NCBI GenBank assembly: GCA_011523485.1
Contig: WTGR01000375.1
Coordinates: forward strand, 1-6,715
DNA: 6,715 nucleotides
Direction of reading: 5' to 3'
Origin: Acidobacteriota bacterium
GTDB taxonomy: Bacteria > Acidobacteriota > Vicinamibacteria > Vicinamibacterales > UBA8438
Numbering within the stretch: position 1 is the first letter of the stretch; every line of letters starts with the position of its first letter. Made by a program: the position numbers and the translations under genes. A model generated the notes under the pieces. That model made no database searches. It was not told the DNA's origin and saw only the letters and a list, made by a program, of their open reading frames with translations. This document shows positions 1 to 5,385 of this stretch, piece by piece.

Positions 1-383
<383 letters not shown>

Positions 384-404
384 TCGCTGCCGGCGTTGGC
401 CGTT

Positions 405-444
405 TGGCGGGTGCCGTCGATGACGACGTCGACGGCGCCCGCCA
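405..444. terminator. 16-bp hairpin in the katG convergent gap, probable bidirectional terminator
   Basis: Left arm 405-420 pairs with right arm 429-444 over 16 positions: 15 Watson-Crick pairs and one G-T wobble (412/437), with an 8-base loop (tgacgacg). It lies between the katG stop (383) and the stop of the opposing gene (481), where a terminator serving both strands is expected. There is no run of T after the stem on either strand, so it is not a classic intrinsic terminator. A small CCGG-type hairpin (463-475) lies closer to the opposing stop. Confidence 0.7.
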
Positions 445-480
445 GCGCGACTACCTGGGCATCCCGGCGACCGGGCACCC

Positions 481-1557
481 CTACTGTTGCTCTTCCGCTG
501 CCCTGGCCGCCGCCTGCCTCTCGAGGTTCCGGTAGATCTCCAGGATGTGCCGGATGTCGTGGTTTCCCTCGTGGCAGGCGTACTCGTAGAGCGGGCCCTC
601 GGTCGCCACCATCGGGACCTCGGCGCTCCACGGGCGCATCCACGTGTTGGGATCCTCGACCGTGAACTCGTAGTGGATACGGTCGTCGGCGACGCGCGTG
701 AAGCGCTCCACGACGGTCATCTCCTCGGTGGCCCCCCGGTAGCGCCGCTTCTCGTTGAAGTTGCGGGTCTCGACGACCAGGGTGTCGCCCTCCCAGCGGC
801 CTATCGAGTCGCCGGCCCACTGCCCGATCCGGCGGGAGACGTACGGCCGCCCGTCGATCGGGATGATGCGCGGCGGATTGGTGGTCAACTCCGTGAACAC
901 CACCACGTAGGCCGGGGTCTGGAAGATCTGGTGGATGTCGTTGTAGGCCGGCGGCAGATTCGGCGGACCCTCGTGCGACCAGACGATGCAGCGCTCGGGC
1001 AGCGGCCGGTGCAGGTGGCTGTCGAAGACGTCCGGCCGCTGCCGCGCGGCGGCCTCGGCGGCCAGCTTGTCCGCTGCCTCCGGCGTCAGGACCGGCATTC
1101 TCCCGTTGGGCGGATCCGTGATCAGCGAGGTGCGCTGGGTCGACAGGCCCTTCGGCACCGGCGTGCGCAACCAGATCTCGTTGTCGTAGTGGACGTAGGA
1201 GGGATCGCGGTTGACCTGGTACAGCCGCCGCTCCCGTTCCTCCGGATCCTCGATCTCCACGGCGTTTCGCGCCGATGGATCGACCCCCTCGGCCGTCAAC
1301 TGCGCGTTCAGCGCGGCCACTTCCTCCGCGGTGAAGAACTCCTTCTCGCCCAGGTACTCGGGCCGTTCGAGGGGCGTGAAGGTCTGGGTCGTCCAGTAGC
1401 CCTGCAGATCCGGCTGGCCGTCCGGCAGGCGCGGCATGGTCCACGTCGAAGCCGTGTCCGCCGCGTCCTCGGCCTGGCTCTGCCCGGCCGCGGAAGTCGG
1501 CGCCAGACAACCGAGCGCGATCACGATCACCCACGCCGCGAGACTGCGATGGCTCAT
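481..1557 (-). CDS. Exported protein of unknown function (PDGxPDLQGxW / RWEGDTLVV family)
   Basis: 358-residue protein with no assigned activity. The ATG at 1557 was chosen because AAGGAG (1564-1569) sits 6 nt upstream and because a signal peptide follows at once: MSHR, hydrophobic residues 6-20, then SAA|G at 22-25 as a likely signal peptidase I site. The open frame reaches further upstream (to 1752), but that part is Arg-rich and not protein-like. Conserved-looking blocks are PRLPDGQPDLQGYW (42-55), the PPAYNDIHQIFQTP region (202-215), IIPIDGRPYVSRR (231-243), GDSIGRWEGDTLVVETRNFN (249-268), ERFTRV and YEFTVEDPNTWMRPW (284-310), and YEYACHEGNHD (324-334). I recall many similar 'hypothetical proteins' in Acidobacteriota, often in several copies per genome. 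The mature protein has only two cysteines, C190 and C328, each near a His-Glu-Gly. Expected to be periplasmic or secreted. It is downstream of and codirectional with the methyltransferase gene, but the 213-bp gap suggests its own promoter. Confidence 0.9.
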   Translation of the reverse strand: MSHRSLAAWVIVIALGCLAPTSAAGQSQAEDAADTASTWTMPRLPDGQPDLQGYWTTQTFTPLERPEYLGEKEFFTAEEVAALNAQLTAEGVDPSARNAVEIEDPEERERRLYQVNRDPSYVHYDNEIWLRTPVPKGLSTQRTSLITDPPNGRMPVLTPEAADKLAAEAAARQRPDVFDSHLHRPLPERCIVWSHEGPPNLPPAYNDIHQIFQTPAYVVVFTELTTNPPRIIPIDGRPYVSRRIGQWAGDSIGRWEGDTLVVETRNFNEKRRYRGATEEMTVVERFTRVADDRIHYEFTVEDPNTWMRPWSAEVPMVATEGPLYEYACHEGNHDIRHILEIYRNLERQAAARAAEEQQ

Positions 1558-1770
1558 CGTCCTCTCCTTGCATTCGCGTCCGGCGACATCCGTGGGCGCC
1601 GGTGAAGGGCGCCGGATTCGCCGGAGCGCACCATCATGAGCCGTAGTGTTGCACAGTCGGCCGCCGCCGCCAATCGGTTGTCGCCGCGCCCGTCGTTGCC
1701 GAGCGCGCCGGGGCGAACAGGTTCGACGCAACCCGGCCCGGCGAAATGGCATTGCAGGCGGGATGACGGG
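1558..1770 (-). other. Intergenic leader region of the exported protein gene
   Basis: 213 bp between two codirectional minus-strand genes. Visible contents are the AAGGAG ribosome binding site (1564-1569), a direct repeat of GGGCGCCGG at 1594-1602 and 1607-1615 whose self-complementary cores could pair with each other, and a 7-bp inverted repeat TCCGGCG/CGCCGGA (1579-1585 with 1610-1616). The transcript leader is therefore likely to be structured. The best promoter-like pair on the minus strand is TTGGCG, 17 nt, AACACT; it is weak and I do not call it. No gene is supported here. Confidence 0.4.
1564..1569 (-). promoter_or_regulatory. Shine-Dalgarno AAGGAG for the exported protein
   Basis: AAGGAG on the minus strand, 6 nt from the ATG at 1557. 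This is the only strong, ordinarily spaced ribosome binding site among the starts visible in this window, and it fixes the start codon well inside the longer open frame. Confidence 0.85.
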
Positions 1771-2607
1771 CTATCGCTTCTCGGCGACGATCCCGATCAT
1801 CGGCGGCGCCGACAGGAATGCGCCGGGGTCCTGCTCGTGCTCGCGCCATTCCGCGTGGAACGACTCGCGCTCCGCCTCCGTCAGCAAGCCGGCTTCCACC
1901 AGCTTCGGCACGTAGCCGAAGAGGAAGCCCGTCGGCCACTGCCACAGCGCCGTGCCGGGTCGGGCGAAACGAGACAACGGGACGAGCTCCAGCACGCGGC
2001 AGCCGGCGCCGGCGATGAGTCCCGGAAGCCGCTCGCCGACGTTCAGGTCGCCCCCGGTGCGCCGCCAACTCTCGTCCACCGCCGCGAGCACGCGTTCGAA
2101 CGCCGGGCTCCGGGGATGCAGCGCGGTCGCCCTGTAGTTCAGGTAGTCCCAGACCACGAGCCGGCCCCCCGGCCGCAGCCCCGACACAACTCGTTCGATG
2201 ATGGGCAGAGGTTCGGGGAGAAAGCAGAACAGCCAGCGCGCGAAGGCGCCGTCCAGGGAACCGGGCTCGAGCCGCAGCGTCTCGACCCGCTCCACCCGCG
2301 CCGCTAGCTGGGTGAGCCCCCGTCGGTCTGATTCCCGGGCCAGTGCGCCGATGAATCGCGCCGACTCGTCCACGGCGAGTACTTGGCCCTCGGCGCCCAC
2401 GCGGTCCGCCAGCTCCAGGGCGGCGAATCCCGGACCGCAGCCCAGGTCGAGCAGGCGATCGCCCGGCCCGAAACCGGCGCGGTCCCAGAGGTCGTGCGCC
2501 CACTCGGCCCACAGCCGGTGCTGCGTCTCCAGCCGCCGCTTTTCCTCGGAGTCGGTTCCGAGCAGGTATGGCTCTTCGCGCGAGTCCGGCGCGGAATCGG
2601 GTCTCAT
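1771..2607 (-). CDS. Class I SAM-dependent methyltransferase
   Basis: 278-residue soluble protein with the Rossmann-like methyltransferase fold; it transfers a methyl group from S-adenosylmethionine to an unidentified acceptor. Motif I, the SAM-binding glycine loop, is LLDLGCGPG (52-60). The acidic residue at the end of strand 2 is D80 in VLAVDES. The post-I/motif II region is GSLDGAFARWLFCFL (116-130), and the LRPGGRLVVWDY strand (144-155) is typical of UbiE/COQ5-like enzymes. The N-terminal YLLGTDSEEKRRLETQHRLW (14-33) resembles a subgroup of uncharacterised bacterial methyltransferases in which 'LGT...R...QH..W' precedes the fold. The C-terminal part (about 165-278) probably forms the substrate cover, so the acceptor cannot be predicted. 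The start is the ATG at 2607; its Shine-Dalgarno is unusually far away and separated by a hairpin (see that entry). The dioxygenase gene is 136 bp upstream in the same direction. Confidence 0.93.
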   Translation of the reverse strand: MRPDSAPDSREEPYLLGTDSEEKRRLETQHRLWAEWAHDLWDRAGFGPGDRLLDLGCGPGFAALELADRVGAEGQVLAVDESARFIGALARESDRRGLTQLAARVERVETLRLEPGSLDGAFARWLFCFLPEPLPIIERVVSGLRPGGRLVVWDYLNYRATALHPRSPAFERVLAAVDESWRRTGGDLNVGERLPGLIAGAGCRVLELVPLSRFARPGTALWQWPTGFLFGYVPKLVEAGLLTEAERESFHAEWREHEQDPGAFLSAPPMIGIVAEKR

Positions 2608-2635
2608 CGCACTTCGCCGTGTCGGCGAACCTCCC
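2608..2635 (-). promoter_or_regulatory. Hairpin-bridged Shine-Dalgarno of the methyltransferase gene
   Basis: Read on the minus strand: GGGAGG (2635-2630), directly followed by the stem TTCGCCG (2629-2623), loop ACA (2622-2620), stem CGGCGAA (2619-2613), then the 5-nt spacer GTGCG and the ATG at 2607. In linear sequence the Shine-Dalgarno is 22 nt from the start, too far for normal use. With the perfect 7-bp hairpin folded the effective spacing is about 5 nt. The repeat is seen directly; its translational role is inferred by analogy with phage T4 gene 38. Confidence 0.5.
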
Positions 2636-2743
2636 GTGCCTCATTGCGGGCGATGGAGGCCTGAATCCGGCTCGTCAAGCCACCCGATTGCATGCTCGCG
2701 AACAGCGGCCGGAACGTCCTTCGAAACGAGAAGCACCCGGTCG

Positions 2744-3619
2744 TCACTGCCCGCGGGCGGGGTCGTAGAACGGCGCGTCACCCTGGATGGTGACGCGGTA
2801 CCCGTGGCGCGTCTCGGGGTAGTAGTCCCAGATTGCCAGATGCTGGGTGCAGCGGTTGTCCCAGAAGGCGACCGAATTCTCCCGCCACCGGAACCGGACG
2901 TGATAGTCGGGCTGCGCGCAATGCTGGAACAGGAACGCCAGCACGGCGTCGCTTTCGGCTGGCGGCAGATCCTTGATGCGCGTGGTGAACCCCTGGTTCA
3001 CATAGAGCGCGGGTTTGCCGGTGACCGGGTGGGTGCGGATGACCGGGTGCTCGGCCGAGGGGTAGTCTTCGTCCCGGAGGGTGCCCGCACCGTAGCGGCC
3101 CCGATAGTACTGCTCGCCGTCGTGAATGGCGGTCAGCCCGGTGAGGAACCGCCGCATCCGGTCCGAGAGCCCCTCGTAGGCGGCATACATGCTGGAGAAG
3201 AGCGTGTCGCCGCCGCCTGACGGAGGCACCTGCACGATCCGCAGCATGCTGGCCATCGGCGGCTCGACGTCGCACGAGACGTCGGAGTGCCACAGGCTTC
3301 CCGCCACGAACTCCACCTTGTCGTCGCCGTGGACGACCAGGATCTCCGGGTGCTCGGCATCCTTCGGCGCCGCCGGGTGGATGTGCAGGTCGCCGAAGCA
3401 GCGCCCGAGGGCCTTGTGCTGATCGAACGTCAACTCCTGGTCGCGGAAGAAGAGGACCAGGTGCCGCGCCCAGGCGGCCTTCAATTCGGCCAGGGTCGCC
3501 TCGTCGAGCGGGCCGGTGAGATCGATGCCCGAAACCTCCGCCCCGATGGTCGGCGTGAGCGCGTCGATCCGCAGCGGCGCGGAAGATGCGGAGGACGGGG
3601 ACGGATTCGGCATGGCCAT
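2744..3619 (-). CDS. TauD/TfdA-family 2-oxoglutarate-dependent dioxygenase
   Basis: 291-residue Fe(II)/2-oxoglutarate dioxygenase, close to TauD in length (about 280) and similar to it almost end to end. The family hydroxylates a substrate while oxidising 2-oxoglutarate to succinate and CO2; TauD itself releases sulfite from taurine. The iron triad is H111 and D113 in WHSD, and H260 in TQH. The 2-oxoglutarate carboxylate ligand is R271 (11 residues after the distal His, as in TauD), and T139 lies in GGDTLFSS. R275, matching the sulfonate-binding Arg of TauD, and the LHIHP segment (78-82) are kept. Positions that in my recollection of TauD are Tyr73 and Asn95, contacting the taurine amine, are A84 and G107 here, so the substrate is probably not taurine. 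The start is ATG 3619 or the second ATG at 3613; a TATAAT lies 6 nt before the first, with no Shine-Dalgarno. Cytoplasmic. Family secure, substrate unknown. Confidence 0.94.
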   Translation of the reverse strand: MAMPNPSPSSASSAPLRIDALTPTIGAEVSGIDLTGPLDEATLAELKAAWARHLVLFFRDQELTFDQHKALGRCFGDLHIHPAAPKDAEHPEILVVHGDDKVEFVAGSLWHSDVSCDVEPPMASMLRIVQVPPSGGGDTLFSSMYAAYEGLSDRMRRFLTGLTAIHDGEQYYRGRYGAGTLRDEDYPSAEHPVIRTHPVTGKPALYVNQGFTTRIKDLPPAESDAVLAFLFQHCAQPDYHVRFRWRENSVAFWDNRCTQHLAIWDYYPETRHGYRVTIQGDAPFYDPARGQ

Positions 3620-3625
3620 TCTTGA

Positions 3626-3631
3626 ATTATA
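3626..3631 (-). promoter_or_regulatory. Perfect -10 element TATAAT at the dioxygenase start
   Basis: TATAAT on the minus strand, followed by TCAAGA and then the ATG at 3619. With the usual distance from a -10 element to the transcript start, transcription would begin at or next to the A of the ATG, giving a leaderless mRNA. No Shine-Dalgarno is present. At 15-18 nt upstream I see no good -35 hexamer (GGTTCC at 17 nt). The hexamer stands out in a GC-rich region. Confidence 0.6.
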
Positions 3632-3655
3632 GATTGTCGCGGCGGCGCGGAACCT

Positions 3656-3750
3656 GCCGCGACGCCGACAATGCCGGTCGTCGCGAGCTTCTTGGCCAGC
3701 GCCGCGACGCCGACAATGCCGGTCGTCGCGAGCTTCTTGGCCGGCGCCGC
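3656..3750. repeat. 45-bp tandem repeat, about 2.1 copies, each with a hairpin
   Basis: Bases 3656-3697 and 3701-3742 are identical over 42 bp at a 45-bp period. The match runs on, with one mismatch (3698/3743), to 3705/3750. Each unit contains an imperfect palindrome: CGCGACGCCG, loop ACAATGC, then CGG, a bulged T, and CGTCGCG, giving a 10-bp stem. The repeat fills the space between the -10 elements of the divergent genes. Because 45 is a multiple of three, every frame repeats too; no frame across it has a credible start and ribosome binding site, so I treat it as non-coding. Confidence 0.85.
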
Positions 3751-3791
3751 CGAAGGGCCGTTGGCGCGGCCCGGTTACGCACGGTGCGCGT

Positions 3792-3800
3792 TGCTATACT
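3792..3800 (+). promoter_or_regulatory. Extended -10 element TGCTATACT of the phosphodiesterase gene
   Basis: TG-C-TATACT matches the extended -10 form (TGnTATAAT, 5 of 6 in the hexamer). It ends 9 nt before the ATG at 3810, placing the predicted transcript start near 3807 and leaving a leader of about 3 nt. There is no Shine-Dalgarno ahead of 3810. No convincing -35 is seen (CGGTTA at 17 nt), which extended -10 promoters tolerate. If translation starts at the second ATG (3828), the leader would be about 21 nt, still without a clear ribosome binding site. Confidence 0.6.
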
Positions 3801-3809
3801 GCCGCCACC

Positions 3810-5327
3810 ATGACAGAGTCCCGCGCGATGACCGCGTTGCTGGTCGTTCTGCTGTGCCTCGCCGCCGCATGCGGGCCGTCCGCGGCGCAACCGGAGCAGG
3901 AGGCGCCCGACCGCCAGGAGCAGCGGCATCTGCTGATCGTCCTCGACGGGTTGCGGCCCGACTACGTCACCCCGGAGGTGATGCCGAACCTGCATGCGCT
4001 GGGTCAGCGCGGCGTCGTCTTCACCGACCACCATGCGGTGTACCCGACCGTGACGCGCGTGAACGCCGCCTCCATCTCGACCGGCGCCTATCCGGAGACG
4101 CACGGGCTGATGGGCAACGCGGTCTTCTTTCCCGCGGTCGACCCGACGCGGTTCCTGAACACCGGCCAGCGGGACAACCTGCTGCGGATCGAGGAGGCGG
4201 AAGGCGGACGGTTGCTGACCGCGCCGACCCTGGGCGAGCGCCTGCAGGGGGCCGGGCTGCGGATGCTCGTGGCCAGCGCGGGCTCGAGCGGGTCGTCCTA
4301 TCTGCTGAACCACACGGTGGCCGGCGGCGGCATCATCCACTACGAGTACGCGCTGCCGGAGGCGCTGGGCGACGCGGTGCGGGAACGGCTCGGCCCGCCG
4401 CCTTCCCTCGCGACGCCCAGCCGCGAGCGCAACCGCTACATCGTCGACGCACTCCTGGAGGTCGGCCTCGAGCAGGTCGATCCGGCGGTTACCGTCCTGT
4501 GGCTGACCGATCCCGACACGACGGCCCACGCCAACGGCATCGGGCACCCGGCCTCGGTGGCGTCGCTGCGCGCCGTGGACGAGGAGATCCGGCGCATACA
4601 GGACGGCCTGCGCGCGGCGGGCCTCCTCGAATCGTTGAACATCTGGGTGACCTCCGACCACGGCTTCTCGACATACACCGGCGCCGTCGACCTCGACGCC
4701 CTGCTCGCGCCGTTCGCCGGCACGCTGGCGGACGGATCGCCGCGGATCGCGGCGGGTAGCGGTGCGATCTACGTGCGGGACGGGGATGCCGGCGCAGTGG
4801 GCGGAATCGTCGAGGCGCTGCAGGGCTCGGACCGGGTGGGGGCCATCTTCACGAGAGACGCGCAGGTGCCCGGCACGTTGGCGTTCGATGCCGCGCGTTG
4901 GGACCATGCCCGTTCCGCCGACGTCCTCTATTCGGCGGCGTGGACCGACGCCGAGAACGAGTACGGCTACCGCGGTACGAGCGCATCGAACGGTACGGCG
5001 GGGCACGGCAGCACGAGCCCCTGGGACATCCACAACACGCTGATCGCGGCGGGTCCGGCCCTGCAGTCGGGGATCGAGGTCGGGCTGCCGACCTCCAACG
5101 TCGACTTCGCACCGACGTTCCTCTACCTGCTCGGATTGAGCGCCGCGCCCACGATGGCCGGACGCCCGCTGACCGAGGCGTTTCGCGACGGCCCCGATCT
5201 GGCGGCCGAGCCCCGGTCGGCGGAGATCGCCCGGGAGACGCCGGACGGCCGCTACCGCGCGGTGGCCCGGGCGACGGTCGTTCTCGGCCGGCGCTATCTC
5301 GATTCCGCGACCGCGGAGCGCCGGTAA
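3810..5327 (+). CDS. Alkaline-phosphatase-superfamily phosphodiesterase / nucleotide pyrophosphatase, probable lipoprotein
   Basis: 505-residue enzyme of the type I phosphodiesterase/nucleotide pyrophosphatase (NPP) group, which cleaves phosphodiester or pyrophosphate bonds with two metal ions. N-terminus: hydrophobic 8-20 ending LAAAC with Cys21, a plausible lipobox, then a Pro/Glu/Gln-rich linker, so it is probably a membrane-anchored periplasmic protein. Expected metal ligands occur in family order: D46 (VLDGLRPD), nucleophile T82 with N85 (PTVTRVN, where NPPs have TFPN), STGAYPETHG (90-99), D236 and H240 (DPDTTAH), D283/H284 (TSDHGF) and H399 (GHGS). HNTLIAAGP (408-416) and the VDFAPTFLYLLG segment (431-442) close the fold. 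All catalytic positions are present, so it should be active. The start is ATG 3810 (keeps an Arg in the signal n-region) or 3828; both give the same mature protein. Divergent from the dioxygenase. Natural substrate not predictable. Confidence 0.93.
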   Translation: MTESRAMTALLVVLLCLAAACGPSAAQPEQEAPDRQEQRHLLIVLDGLRPDYVTPEVMPNLHALGQRGVVFTDHHAVYPTVTRVNAASISTGAYPETHGLMGNAVFFPAVDPTRFLNTGQRDNLLRIEEAEGGRLLTAPTLGERLQGAGLRMLVASAGSSGSSYLLNHTVAGGGIIHYEYALPEALGDAVRERLGPPPSLATPSRERNRYIVDALLEVGLEQVDPAVTVLWLTDPDTTAHANGIGHPASVASLRAVDEEIRRIQDGLRAAGLLESLNIWVTSDHGFSTYTGAVDLDALLAPFAGTLADGSPRIAAGSGAIYVRDGDAGAVGGIVEALQGSDRVGAIFTRDAQVPGTLAFDAARWDHARSADVLYSAAWTDAENEYGYRGTSASNGTAGHGSTSPWDIHNTLIAAGPALQSGIEVGLPTSNVDFAPTFLYLLGLSAAPTMAGRPLTEAFRDGPDLAAEPRSAEIARETPDGRYRAVARATVVLGRRYLDSATAERR

Positions 5328-5337
5328 ACGCGGAGGC

Positions 5338-5371
5338 GCCCCGTCAGCCGTCGTCGAAAAGCTGACGGGGC
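5338..5371. terminator. Perfect 11-bp hairpin between convergent genes, probable bidirectional terminator
   Basis: GCCCCGTCAGC (5338-5348) and GCTGACGGGGC (5361-5371) are perfectly complementary around a 12-base loop (cgtcgtcgaaaa). The hairpin starts 10 bp after the phosphodiesterase stop and ends 14 bp before the stop of the opposing gene, filling most of a 58-bp convergent gap. Neither strand has a T-run after the stem. Confidence 0.75.
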
Positions 5372-5385
5372 TCGGCCACGGTTCG

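Noticed and set aside
463..475. CCCGG-CGA-CCGGG mini-hairpin close to the stop of the exported protein gene.
   Set aside because: A 5-bp GC palindrome is frequent by chance here; the 16-bp stem at 405-444 is the better terminator candidate.
1637..1665. TTGGCG, 17 nt, AACACT as a promoter for the exported protein gene.
   Set aside because: Only 4/6 and 3/6 matches, about what chance allows in a 213-bp region.
1558..1752. N-terminal extension of the exported protein up to an ATG at 1752.
   Set aside because: The added 65 residues are Arg-rich and would bury the signal peptide; AAGGAG is correctly placed for the ATG at 1557.
1634..2644. Long minus-strand open frame overlapping the methyltransferase in another frame.
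   Set aside because: The product is Arg/Gly/Ala-rich with no recognisable domain. The overlapping frame has a clear SAM-binding motif; long open shadow frames are expected at this GC content.
2650..2678. TTGACG (2678-2673, minus strand) as the -35 of a methyltransferase promoter.
   Set aside because: The -35 hexamer is good, but at 17 nt spacing the -10 is CATCGC, a very poor match, and no better hexamer occurs at 16-18 nt. It may still be a weak or alternative-sigma promoter, but I cannot support it.
3656..3750. CRISPR array or attachment site.
   Set aside because: The two units directly follow each other with no variable spacer, and there are no cas, integrase or tRNA genes nearby.
3801..3813. 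GCCGCCACCATGA looks like a eukaryotic Kozak start context.
   Set aside because: The gene is bacterial, with a lipoprotein-type signal peptide and a bacterial -10 element just upstream; the match is chance in GC-rich DNA.
3627..5033. 468-codon minus-strand open frame opposite the phosphodiesterase gene.
   Set aside because: Arg/Val/Gly-rich translation with no domain, antisense to a gene with a full set of catalytic motifs.
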